Shown: one piece after another, positions 6,103 to 13,278 of the stretch | Layout: the number at the start of each line of letters is the position of its first letter | Numbering within the stretch: position 1 is the stretch's first letter | Assembly (NCBI GenBank): GCA_041389525.1 | Contig: JAWKRR010000098.1 | Location: forward strand, 1-13,278 | Source: JACKFB01 sp041389525 | GTDB taxonomy: Bacteria > Myxococcota_A > UBA9042 > PHBI01 > JACKFB01 | Direction of reading: 5' to 3' | Length of the DNA stretch: 13,278 bases | Notes under the pieces: model-generated | Told to the model about the DNA's origin: nothing | Seen by the model: the letters and a program-made list of their open reading frames with translations, nothing else | Databases searched by the model: none | Translations under genes and position numbers: made by a program

Positions 6103-9100
6103 ATGCGGCCGACGCGATGGATCGGACTGGGCCCGCTAGCCTTGGTGCTGCTGGCCTCATGCGGCGGCAGCGGCGGCGGGCACCCCACGTGGTCGAAGTC
6201 GATTGGCGGCGAGGCCCGCGACGAGCTCTTGGGGGTCGCGTCCTCGGCGGACGGCGTGTTCCTGGCGGGTGCTTTCGGGATGGAGGCGCACGGGCTGGCT
6301 GGCGACGACGGGGATCTCTGGGCGCTGCGCCTGGACTACGCCGGAAATATCGAGTGGCAGCGCGCCATCGGGCAGCGCAACGTCGTCGCGCCAGGGCAGG
6401 TGCCGCCGACGCTGCGAGCGCTGGCGGTCGACGCCGCGGGGACCTGGCTCGCGGGGCGGTCGGCGGCCGGGAACGCGCTGGTGGCCCGGCTGGACCCGAC
6501 GGGCGGGACGACCTGGACGCTGGACTTCGCCACCCACAAGCCGGAGCGCTTCGAGGTGGGCTGGGCCGTCGCGGCGGCCGGCAGCGGCGCGGTCGTGGGC
6601 GTGTGGGCGGACGACGTCGTCACGGAGAGCGACAGCGACGGGCACCCCGGCACGCCCGACAACATCACCTGGGAAGCGCCCCGGTGGCGGGTTCGCGTGC
6701 TGAGCGCCGCCGGCGACGGCACCGCGGGCTGGGCGCGCACCCTGCCCCCGCTCTACACCGAGCGCGAGCCGCAGGGCCTCGTCGTCGCCGGCTTCCCCGA
6801 CGGTGGGGCCGCGGTCGCCGTCAGCCTCGAGGACAGCCTCGACGTCACCCGCCTGGGCCCCGACGGCGCCATACTGTGGACCCTCGAGCGCTCCGGCCAG
6901 GACGACGCCCACGGCCTCATCCCCCTGCCCGGCGGCGACGTGGTGGCCTTCGGCGACAGCGTCGGCCTGCCGGGCCGCCGCGGCTTCGCGACCCGCTTCG
7001 CCCTCGACGGCAGCGTCACCTGGCACGAGCACTACAGCGAGGTGGACCGCCTGACCGCCGGCGCCCTCGCCTGCCCACCCGGCCAAGCCTGCCACCTCGC
7101 CCTCGCCGGCCAAGACTACGGGGCCATCGTCCCCTCGCTCTCGGACGCGCTGCTGGTCGACCTGGACGGCAAGCTCGTCGCCGAGACCGAGAGCGTCGCC
7201 CTGGGACCCGCCGCGGCCGTGGGCTACGACCCCGCGACGGACCGCTACTCCGTCACCACTCACCCGTGGAACCTCCAACTCGAGACCCAGGCGCTCGACC
7301 CTGCCTTCGCGCGCCTGGGCGACCCACGCCGCGTGGTCCAAGACGGCCCCGGCGCGGCGGCCACGGGCCCCGACGGCCGCACCCTCTGGCTCAGCCACAC
7401 CCCCGCGCGCCTGCTCGCCTACGGGGCCGGCAACGCGCCGCTCCTCTACGAGATCACCCTGGCCGGCCGCGAGCGCCGCCTCGAGGCGGGCGGGGCCGTG
7501 CTGCCCATGGGCGGCGGCGCGCTGGTGACCGGGCAGGCCGGAGACGGCAGCGCCTGGGGCGTCCGGCTCGACGAGTTCGGCGCGGTCCAGTGGCAGCGGC
7601 GCTGGGAGCTGCGGGCGTCGCGGCAGCACCAGTTGGCGCCGGGCCCCGACGGCGGCTTCTGGATGGCCGCGGGCGGTGTGCTGGGCCGCTTCTCGGCGGA
7701 CGGGACCCCGGTCGCGACCTTTGCCTCGGCCGCGACCGGCCAGGCGCTCGCCGCGTGGCGGGAGGGCGGCGTGCTGGCGGTGGGCGGAGACCGGGCCGCC
7801 GCCTGGGATGCCAGCGCCGCGCTGAGCTTTAGAAAGCGCTACAGCATGGGCGCGCAGTGGCTCTCCCTCGAGGACGCGGTGGCCGTCGGCGAGGGTGCGA
7901 TGGCGGTCGGCGTGTACGACGACGGCCAGGCACTTCTGGCGCTGCGCCTCGACGCGCGGGGCGAGGTGCTGGCCGCGACCGGCCTTCGCAGCACCACGGG
8001 CGTCCTGCGCGGCGAGGCGAGCGTCGCCGCGGTCGACGGCCGCGCGGTCCTCGCGGTCACGTGGCAGAGCCCGAACGCGGCCGACGACGTGCTGCTCGTC
8101 GCCCTCGACGACGCCGGCGGCGTGGCGTGGACCCGGCGCTACGGCGGGCTGCTCGACGACCGGGTCAGCGATGTCGTCGCCTCCCCCGGCGGCGGGCTCA
8201 TCGTCGCTGGCTCGTCCAGCACCGTGAGCACGGACTTCGACGGCTGGGTCCTGCGCCTCGACGCGGACGGCCTCGTCGACCAGGAAGGCGCCTGCCAAGC
8301 GCTGCTTCAATCGCCAGCCCTCACCGTGGAGAACCCCGTCGTGACCGCCGGCGACTTCACCGCGGACGCCTACGACTGGCGACCCGGAAGCACGGCGACC
8401 CTCGCGCAGTCCAGCACCCCGCCCCTGCAAGTCGCGCGGCAGTGCGTCGGCCAGGCTGCCACCCCGGACCCCGACGCCAGCGACGCCCCCGACGGCGCGG
8501 ACGCCCCCGACACCTCCGACGCCGGCCCCGACCTCCCCCCCGACAACGGCTTCGGCATCCAGACCACCCTCGGCGGCGCCCCCTTCGCCGCCGGCCAACC
8601 CGTCCCGCGCTACAGCACCGTCACCCTCCGCGCCATCGTCCCCGGCTCCCTCACCGACTACACATACCAGTGGTTCACCGGCCCCGCCGCCGACCCCTCC
8701 CCCATCGGCACCGGCCCCGAGATCGACTGGCTCATGGAGTCGGCCCAACTATTCCGCCTCGTCATCTCCCAAGGCGGCGCCCCCGTGGCCGAGGTCTCGC
8801 GCGCCATCGACCTGCAAATCGCGCAGGTCACCGCGGACCTCGTCGTCTGCCCCAGCGCCAAACCCTACGCCGCCCAGGCGATCCAGCTACGCGCCAGCAG
8901 CATCCTCAACAACGCGACCATCCCGCTCACCGACCACCCCGCCGTCGCCTCCATCGCGTGGACCCTCGACCCCTACTTCCTCACCCCAGCAGCCATCGAC
9001 CCCGGCCCGCCGCTCACCCACACCAGCACCGACTCCATCTGGCACCTCGACCCCGGCACCCTCACGACCGGCGCCTGGTACGAGGCCTTCGCCCGCGCCC

Positions 9101-9195
9101 TCGACGCCGACGGCAACGAGGTCGCGCTCTCGAACGCCGCCAGCTTCGAGGTCTCCGCGATCCCCCAGGTCTCCACCTGCGGCCCACCTCCCTGA
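6103..9195 (+). CDS. Large beta-propeller-repeat lipoprotein with Asp-rich linker
   Basis: A 1030-residue surface or periplasmic lipoprotein. The start is ATG 6103 with AAGGAGG at 6092-6098. The signal peptide ends in the lipobox LASC (Cys21) followed by a GGSGGG spacer. Residues 30-730 are made of degenerate propeller-type repeats: a W-x-R/K-x-x-GG opening, a VASSADGVFLAG-like strand, then a D-x-W-x-L-R-L-D-x-x-G-x-V/I-x-W strand. Clear copies are at about 30-85 (WSKSIGGEARDELLG, DLWALRLDYAGNIEWQ) and about 675-725 (WTRRYGGLLDDRVSDVV, DGWVLRLDADG). A linker rich in D, A and P (about 786-815) leads to a C-terminal region with Ig/PKD-like strands (YTYQWFTGPA, SIAWTLDPYF, WYEAFARALDADGNEVA). 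No catalytic motif was seen and the function is unknown; adhesion or environmental sensing is only a guess. Linkers and repeats like these are frequent in delta-type proteobacteria. It is probably controlled by the sigma-54 promoter upstream. Confidence 0.85.
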   Translation: MRPTRWIGLGPLALVLLASCGGSGGGHPTWSKSIGGEARDELLGVASSADGVFLAGAFGMEAHGLAGDDGDLWALRLDYAGNIEWQRAIGQRNVVAPGQVPPTLRALAVDAAGTWLAGRSAAGNALVARLDPTGGTTWTLDFATHKPERFEVGWAVAAAGSGAVVGVWADDVVTESDSDGHPGTPDNITWEAPRWRVRVLSAAGDGTAGWARTLPPLYTEREPQGLVVAGFPDGGAAVAVSLEDSLDVTRLGPDGAILWTLERSGQDDAHGLIPLPGGDVVAFGDSVGLPGRRGFATRFALDGSVTWHEHYSEVDRLTAGALACPPGQACHLALAGQDYGAIVPSLSDALLVDLDGKLVAETESVALGPAAAVGYDPATDRYSVTTHPWNLQLETQALDPAFARLGDPRRVVQDGPGAAATGPDGRTLWLSHTPARLLAYGAGNAPLLYEITLAGRERRLEAGGAVLPMGGGALVTGQAGDGSAWGVRLDEFGAVQWQRRWELRASRQHQLAPGPDGGFWMAAGGVLGRFSADGTPVATFASAATGQALAAWREGGVLAVGGDRAAAWDASAALSFRKRYSMGAQWLSLEDAVAVGEGAMAVGVYDDGQALLALRLDARGEVLAATGLRSTTGVLRGEASVAAVDGRAVLAVTWQSPNAADDVLLVALDDAGGVAWTRRYGGLLDDRVSDVVASPGGGLIVAGSSSTVSTDFDGWVLRLDADGLVDQEGACQALLQSPALTVENPVVTAGDFTADAYDWRPGSTATLAQSSTPPLQVARQCVGQAATPDPDASDAPDGADAPDTSDAGPDLPPDNGFGIQTTLGGAPFAAGQPVPRYSTVTLRAIVPGSLTDYTYQWFTGPAADPSPIGTGPEIDWLMESAQLFRLVISQGGAPVAEVSRAIDLQIAQVTADLVVCPSAKPYAAQAIQLRASSILNNATIPLTDHPAVASIAWTLDPYFLTPAAIDPGPPLTHTSTDSIWHLDPGTLTTGAWYEAFARALDADGNEVALSNAASFEVSAIPQVSTCGPPP

Positions 9196-9288
9196 GCGCC
9201 CCGGACGCGGCGGAGCCCCCGCGCAGCGCCTAGAGCCCCCACGGCTGCGCGAGTTCGCGTCAGGTCGGCGCGACGCAAGTCTCAAGTC

Positions 9289-9320
9289 TTGACACGACCC
9301 CTGTGGGAGGGCGGTTAACT
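9289..9320 (+). promoter_or_regulatory. Weak candidate sigma-70 promoter
   Basis: A perfect TTGACA at 9289-9294 precedes a TTAACT-like -10 at 9315-9320, but the 20-nt spacing is too long. The best 17-18-nt spaced hexamers match poorly. TTGACA overlaps a near-palindrome, TCAAG-T-CTTGA (9282-9292), which could be an operator. It lies about 30-60 nt before the gene at 9350 in the only non-coding stretch available for its promoter. Confidence 0.3.
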
Positions 9321-9349
9321 TCGCCGCTCAAACCAACCGTCGGGGCTTG

Positions 9350-11437
9350 ATGGAAATGCTCGCCGGTCTCCGTCCTCGCGTGTCGGCGGCGCACGAGGTG
9401 CGTCGCCCCTCGCCGGGTCGCGTGCTCCTCGTCGGCCGCTCGCCCCACGCGTATCTGGACCTCTCCGACGCGGACGAGGCCCTGCTGCGCTGGTTCGACG
9501 GCACGCACAGCCTCCACGACATCGTGCGCGCCGGCCTCGAGCTTAGCCCGCCGGCCGGCCCGCTTCGCGTCGTCGGGCTCCTCAAGCGCCTCCAACGCGC
9601 CGGCCTCCTCGAAGGGATGACCCCCGCGCAGGCCGCGCTCGTCGGCGCGGCGCCACGACCCCCGCGCCCGCTGCATTCGCTGCTCTCGCCGAGCGCGCTG
9701 ACGCCAGCCCTGAGCTTCCTCGCGGCACCGGGTCGTTGGCTCCCGCCCGCCGTCTGGCGCCTCTTCATCGCCATCTCGGCGCTGCTTCTGGCCACAACCT
9801 GGGCGATCGCGACCAGCGACGGAGCCTGGGGACGCCTGGTCAATCCAATCGGCCGCCCCGCGTCGGTAGCCCACGATCTCGGGCTGTTCTATCTCGGGCT
9901 GTCTTTCAGCCTCAGCGTGCGCTCCCTCCTGCAATCGTGGGTGCTGCGATCGGCCGGCGGCGCCGTCCCGCGGGCGGGCCTAGCCGCCACCGCCGGGGTC
10001 CTGCACCTGGGCTTCGACCTGCGCGAGCGCCGCGCCGCGACCCGCGCCACGCGCCTCCAGATGGCGTGGGTCGGCCTAGCCTCCCTCGCGATGCTGGCCG
10101 CGGTCGCCGGCCTCTGGACCATGCTGAATCCCCATTCACTCGCCCGCCACCTCGCGCCCGCGGCGTTCATCGCGTGGCTGGTCGACCTGGCGCCTTACCT
10201 GCGCAGCGACGGCCGCAGCGTCGCCGGGATCCTGGCGCGAGTTCCCGATTTACGCAGGCGCGCGCTGAGTTTTTTGGTCCTCCGAGTGGGCGGGAATCTG
10301 GCCAGCCGGCGACCGATGGAGGCGCCCGAGCGGCGCTACCTCGCGCTCGCCGTCGCGACGCTGGCGCACGTGGTGGCGGTCTTGGTGCTGCTGGTGGCCG
10401 TGTGGCTGCCCGCCGCGCTGAGTCAGGGCGGCCGCTTGCTGGCGGGGGCGCTGTCGCCGGCGGCACAGGTCGCCCTGGACACGGTCCTAGGAGTCGGGCT
10501 CGCCCTCGGCCTGGCCTTGGTGGGTTTGGTGCTGCTCGTGTCCTTGGTGCTGCTGCTGCTCCGGTGGTCGTGGCAGTTCCTGCGGCCGACCGCGCGGGCC
10601 GCCAGCCCAGCGGCCGAGGCGCCCAGCGAGGCCGAGCTCGCGCGATTTGCCCAGCGCCACGCGACGCGCGCCATCTTCGGGGACCTCGACCCGACCGAGC
10701 GGGCGGCGCTGCTCGCGGCGGTGGTGCGCCGGCGCTACGAGGCGGGCGAGGCCCTCGCAGCGGCCGGGACCGCCGACCCGTGGTTCGGCGTGCTGGACGC
10801 AGGCCGATGCACCGTGCGCCAGCGCGAGCACAGCGGCCTGGAGCACGAGGTCGCGTCGATGAGCGCTGGCGACTTCTTCGGGCTGAACGCCCTGGCGGCC
10901 CCCGGCGAGGAGCGCGACACCACCGTGTTGGCCCTGGAGCCGACGACCGCGCTCACCCTGAGCGCCGCGGACCTGGCGCGGGTGGTGGGCGACGGCGCGG
11001 GTTCGGCCACGCGGCGGGTCCGCCACGCCCGCGCGCTGCGTTCGCTGCCGTTCGCCGCGGGAGTGCCGGCCTCCGCGTTCGCGGCGCTGCTCGAGGCGAC
11101 GCGCGCGCTGGAGGTCCCGGCGGGCGCGACCATCATGAAGCGCGGCGAACACGGCGGCTCGGTCTACCTGGTGGACGCCGGGCGCGTAGCCGTCGAGGGC
11201 GACGGCGCCGGAGCGGCCGGGCGACAGGCCGCAGAGCTCGGGCCAGGAGGCTATTTCGGCGAGGTCGCGTCGGTCCCCGGCGCCGATCGCACCGCGACGG
11301 TCAGGGCGATACAGCCCTCGGTGCTCTTGCAGGTCCCGGGCGACGTGTACCGGCGGACGCTGCTGACCTCGTTCGAAGCCGGACTCCTGCTCGAGCGCAG
11401 CGCGACCGCGCGGCCCGACCGCCCCGGGGAGGTCTGA
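9350..11437 (+). CDS. PqqD-like / inactive M50-like membrane protein with tandem cyclic-nucleotide-binding domains
   Basis: A 695-residue protein (ATG 9350; TTG 9347 and ATG 9356 are nearby alternatives). Residues 25-90 resemble a PqqD-type peptide-binding domain (YLDLSDADEALLRWFDGTHS, VVGLLKRLQRAGLLEG). Transmembrane segments lie at about 135-157, 177-198, 238-259, 269-285, 331-356 and 379-405. The core (about 178-290) follows the layout of 'peptide zinc metalloprotease' M50 relatives: a helix, then AGGAVPRAG, and later VDLAPYLRSDG in place of the usual NLNPLLK-DG. Where HExxH is expected I read RSLLQ (about 191-195), so the zinc site is lost. Two CNB domains follow, at about 434-545 and 562-685. 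The second has PGGYFGEVASVPGADRTATV, close to the canonical phosphate-binding cassette; the first is more degenerate (GDFFGLNALAAPGEERDTTV). It is probably a cytoplasmic-ligand-controlled membrane scaffold or transporter component. It lies 3 nt upstream of the next gene. Confidence 0.75.
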   Translation: MEMLAGLRPRVSAAHEVRRPSPGRVLLVGRSPHAYLDLSDADEALLRWFDGTHSLHDIVRAGLELSPPAGPLRVVGLLKRLQRAGLLEGMTPAQAALVGAAPRPPRPLHSLLSPSALTPALSFLAAPGRWLPPAVWRLFIAISALLLATTWAIATSDGAWGRLVNPIGRPASVAHDLGLFYLGLSFSLSVRSLLQSWVLRSAGGAVPRAGLAATAGVLHLGFDLRERRAATRATRLQMAWVGLASLAMLAAVAGLWTMLNPHSLARHLAPAAFIAWLVDLAPYLRSDGRSVAGILARVPDLRRRALSFLVLRVGGNLASRRPMEAPERRYLALAVATLAHVVAVLVLLVAVWLPAALSQGGRLLAGALSPAAQVALDTVLGVGLALGLALVGLVLLVSLVLLLLRWSWQFLRPTARAASPAAEAPSEAELARFAQRHATRAIFGDLDPTERAALLAAVVRRRYEAGEALAAAGTADPWFGVLDAGRCTVRQREHSGLEHEVASMSAGDFFGLNALAAPGEERDTTVLALEPTTALTLSAADLARVVGDGAGSATRRVRHARALRSLPFAAGVPASAFAALLEATRALEVPAGATIMKRGEHGGSVYLVDAGRVAVEGDGAGAAGRQAAELGPGGYFGEVASVPGADRTATVRAIQPSVLLQVPGDVYRRTLLTSFEAGLLLERSATARPDRPGEV

Positions 11438-11440
11438 GTC

Positions 11441-11899
11441 ATGCCCTTCGCACGACTCATCCCGCTCCTGCTGCTGCTGGGTGGCCTGACGGCGGCGGCC
11501 GACCCGGTCGTCAACCTGGTCAAGGCCGCGCTCACGACCTTCGAGCTGTCCTCCATCGTCGACCAGATGCACGCGGAGTGGACGGCGAGCTGCACGCCCC
11601 CGCCGACGACCGAGGACGCGCTGGCCGACTTCATCGACGAGGCCATGCGGAGCCGCGGCAGCCGCCGGGCCAGCGACGACTTCTGGGGAATGCCCTACCA
11701 GATCCTCGAGATGAGCGAAGACCACTACGTCGTGTACTCGACCGGCGCGAACCGGACCGACGACGCGTGCGGCGTCGGCGTCGCCTACACCGACCCGCCA
11801 AACGATCCCGAAGTGGACGCCCAACCCTCCAGCGGCCCCGACGACGTCTGCGTCGACCTCCACCTGCCCACCTGCCAGTCGGCGTACAGGAACCCCTGA
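11441..11899 (+). CDS. Small secreted protein with GspG-like (pseudopilin C-terminal) domain
   Basis: A 152-residue exported protein. ATG 11441 follows the preceding stop by three bases with GGGAGG at about 11427-11432, so the pair is almost certainly co-transcribed. Residues 1-20 form an ordinary Sec signal peptide (MPFARLIPLLLLLGGLTAAA). There is no type IV prepilin leader (no G/A-F-T-L-x-E cleavage site). The mature part has a helix (LVKAALTTFELSSIVDQM), then DDFWGMPYQI (79-88), VVYSTGANRTDDAC and GPDDVCVDL. This resembles the D-x-W-G-x-P-Y ... S-x-G-x-D block of type II secretion major pseudopilin GspG. Four cysteines (51, 110, 137, 145) could form disulfides. Function is unknown; it may be an extracytoplasmic partner of the membrane protein encoded upstream. 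The resemblance is clear in the motif but short, so the family call is moderate. Confidence 0.65.
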   Translation: MPFARLIPLLLLLGGLTAAADPVVNLVKAALTTFELSSIVDQMHAEWTASCTPPPTTEDALADFIDEAMRSRGSRRASDDFWGMPYQILEMSEDHYVVYSTGANRTDDACGVGVAYTDPPNDPEVDAQPSSGPDDVCVDLHLPTCQSAYRNP

Positions 11900-11908
11900 C
11901 CGGCCCCA

Positions 11909-11939
11909 CGTCGGCGTCTTGCGCCGCGCCCCACCGACG
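11909..11939. terminator. Possible bidirectional GC-rich hairpin between convergent genes
   Basis: The 70-nt gap between two converging genes contains CGTCGG (11909-11914) and CCGACG (11934-11939), a perfect 6-bp stem. An alternative overlapping hairpin is CGGCG/CGCCG (11912-11916/11922-11926). The position fits a shared terminator, but there is no T-run, so support is weak. Confidence 0.3.
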
Positions 11940-11969
11940 ACCGGCCCCTCGCGACAAGCCAGCTCGCGC

Positions 11970-13016
11970 CTACTTGAACTCGCCCTCGAAGCGCGCCAGC
12001 CGGAACGGGTCGGTCTCGAGATTGAACGCGAATCGCACGGCTTGGCCGTTCAGCAGGTACAGGCCGTTTGGCGTCGCCACCACGTCGGTCATGCCCTCGG
12101 CGACCTCGGCGACCGCCGTCGTCGCGCCGGTCCACGCGGCGTCCTTGGGCGTCACCCGAAAGAGCTTCGAGCTGAACGCCACGAACAGCGCTCCGTCGGC
12201 CCAGGTCATCCCGTCCGCGCCCGCCGCCAACCCGTCGCTGTCGGAGAAATCCCCCTCCAGCGCCACCTTGCGCACCGACGCGTCGGCCAGGTCCACCCGC
12301 ACCAGCGCCGGGTCCAGATACACCACAATCATCAGCGCCGACGCGTCCGGCAGCACCACCGCGGCGTTCTGCCCGGCCAGCGTGCCCTTCAACGCCGGGT
12401 CGCTGGCGAAGAGCGTGACCGCCCCGCCTTGCGCGACCTTGTAGACGTTGGCGTGCTCGCGGTCGGTCACGTAGGCCGTCCCGTCCGCCGTCAGCGCCAC
12501 GTCGGTGCAGGTCGCGGTCGCAAAGGTCTCGCCCAGGTTGTAGTTCGCGACCCGCGCGCCGCTCGCCAGGTCCATCACCCAGACGTAGCCGTCGTAAGCC
12601 GGGTCGTCGGTGCTCACGCCGCGCTGGTCGTCGATGGCGCACACCCACAGAAGTCGCCGCGCCTCGTCGACCGCCATTCCCAGCGTCCACCACGTCCCCG
12701 CCTCGGTCGGCGTGAAGATGGTGCGCTCCTCGCCCGTGGCCGCGTCGACCCGGTGCACGGAGCCGTCGGCCAAGCTGCCCACGTAGAACGCGTGCTCCGT
12801 CGAATCGTAGGTCCCGCCCTCGGGAAAAGCGGCGTTCAGCGGGTACTCGTCGAGGAAGACCCGCGGCGTCGCCACGTCGGCGTCGGGCGCGGCGTCGCCT
12901 GAGATGTCGGCCACCGCGTCGCCGCCGTCACCGGACTCCGAAGTCCCACAACCAAAGCCGGCGACCAGCGCCAGCGAAGCCAAGCCGAGAGTGCCCGCGC
13001 GCAGTGATGTGTTCAT
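11970..13016 (-). CDS. SMP-30/gluconolactonase-like beta-propeller lipoprotein
   Basis: A 348-residue lipoprotein. I start at the ATG complementary to 13014-13016; a GTG at 13037 would add seven polar residues before the signal peptide. The signal peptide ends at the lipobox GFGC (Cys23). A D/A/G-rich linker (28-50) leads to a six-bladed-propeller-like domain (about 55-345). Its repeats read EGGTYDSTEHAFYVGSLADGSVHRVD, LGMAVDEARRLLWVC, TDVALTADGTAYVTDREHANVYKV, DGLAAGADGMTWADGALFVA and MTDVVATPNGLYLLNG. This is the pattern of SMP-30/gluconolactonase and NHL-type propellers. Catalytic metal ligands could not be assigned, so enzymatic activity is uncertain and it may be a binding protein. It is likely anchored on the envelope. 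The thioredoxin-fold gene upstream on the same strand ends 74 nt before it. Confidence 0.82.
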   Translation of the reverse strand: MNTSLRAGTLGLASLALVAGFGCGTSESGDGGDAVADISGDAAPDADVATPRVFLDEYPLNAAFPEGGTYDSTEHAFYVGSLADGSVHRVDAATGEERTIFTPTEAGTWWTLGMAVDEARRLLWVCAIDDQRGVSTDDPAYDGYVWVMDLASGARVANYNLGETFATATCTDVALTADGTAYVTDREHANVYKVAQGGAVTLFASDPALKGTLAGQNAAVVLPDASALMIVVYLDPALVRVDLADASVRKVALEGDFSDSDGLAAGADGMTWADGALFVAFSSKLFRVTPKDAAWTGATTAVAEVAEGMTDVVATPNGLYLLNGQAVRFAFNLETDPFRLARFEGEFK

Positions 13017-13090
13017 GCGCGGCACACTCTCACGCACCGGCCGGCCACGGCAACGCGCCGGTCCGTCCTCGTCGCGGCGCGGCCCCGAAC

Positions 13091-13278
13091 CTACTTGCTG
13101 GACCCGCGCCCGAAGAGCCGCCCGAGCAGCCCCGGCCGCGTGTCCAGCGCCTTGTCCAGCAGCGCGCGGATCTGGTCCGGCGGCTTCACCCCGATGAAGT
13201 AGTTCACAGCGTCCGCGCCCGGCCCGGGGTCGCGCGGCTTCAGCAGCACCACGGTCGGCAGGCTGCGGACGCCAAAGG
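13091..13278 (-). CDS. Thioredoxin-fold protein, C-terminal fragment
   Basis: The last 62 residues of a minus-strand gene cut by the right edge of the window. It reads FGVRSLPTVVLLKPRDPG, NYFIGVKPPDQIRALLDKAL and a basic tail ending LFGRGSSK. SLPT is the cis-proline loop of thioredoxins, followed by the beta-strand, the G-V/F turn and the terminal helix in correct order and spacing. The CxxC would lie outside the window, so redox activity cannot be judged. The gene reads toward the SMP-30-like lipoprotein gene with a 74-nt gap, so they may share a transcript. Confidence 0.72.
   Translation of the reverse strand, partial: FGVRSLPTVVLLKPRDPGPGADAVNYFIGVKPPDQIRALLDKALDTRPGLLGRLFGRGSSK

Noticed and set aside
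8458..8545. Tandem-repeat-like GACGCCCCCGAC sequence
   Set aside because: It is explained by the Asp/Ala/Pro linker of the lipoprotein; no independent minisatellite structure.
6157..8748. Long open frame of 863 residues on the minus strand opposite the large lipoprotein gene
   Set aside because: Composition is Gly/Ala/Val/Arg-biased with no domain pattern. It is the expected antisense shadow of a 70% G+C gene whose plus-strand product has a signal peptide, repeats and a strong ribosome site.
9270..9305. CAAGTCTTGACACGACCCC resembling the REP element end
   Set aside because: Only the GTCTTGAC core is shared; the flanking conserved block (GAAAATGAGAA) is absent, so similarity is probably chance or a promoter -35.
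9736..12444. Long plus-strand frame of 902 residues overlapping the CNB-domain gene and its neighbours
   Set aside because: Arg/Pro/Gly-rich sequence with no recognisable domain, crossing two convincing genes and a convergent gene; it is a shadow frame.

Overview
The window is about 70% G+C and reads as a chromosomal accessory segment of a Gram-negative delta-type proteobacterium, most likely Myxococcota or a relative. This is inferred from lipobox lipoproteins with Asp/Pro/Ala-rich linkers followed by beta-propeller domains, a textbook sigma-54 promoter, and PqqD/M50-like and cyclic-nucleotide-binding domain architectures. No rRNA, tRNA or CRISPR array was seen.

Left part (1-2535): the 5' end of a Y1-type transposase gene runs off the left edge on the minus strand. 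After a 334-nt spacer comes a tight plus-strand operon with overlapping stops and starts. It encodes a YtkA/FixH-like lipoprotein, a predicted outer-membrane/exported protein with a Cys-Cys N-terminus, and a redoxin lipoprotein with a CPC active-site motif. All three products are predicted to be exported.

Middle (2535-5810): a REP-associated tyrosine transposase sits in an approximately 1.0-kb unit with imperfect terminal inverted repeats. The left repeat contains the redoxin stop codon, and the right repeat supplies the apparent start codon of a YiiM-like MOSC protein. A 104-nt copy of the element's right end lies 1.3 kb downstream, against the truncated 5' side of a sulfatase remnant. This suggests that related elements have reshaped the locus. 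A minus-strand sterol-desaturase/fatty-acid-hydroxylase family membrane protein follows.

Right part (5811-13278): a perfect -24/-12 (sigma-54) promoter precedes a 1030-residue propeller-repeat lipoprotein. A two-gene unit follows. Its first gene encodes a membrane protein with a PqqD-like N-terminus, an M50-protease-like core lacking the HExxH zinc site, and two cyclic-nucleotide-binding domains. The second encodes a small secreted GspG-like protein with no prepilin leader. Convergent to these, on the minus strand, are an SMP-30/gluconolactonase-like lipoprotein and, upstream of it, the C-terminal end of a thioredoxin-fold protein cut by the window edge.

The strongest candidates for something undescribed are the inactive M50-like/PqqD/tandem-CNB protein with its GspG-like partner, and the REP element whose ends serve as the coding boundaries of both neighbouring genes.
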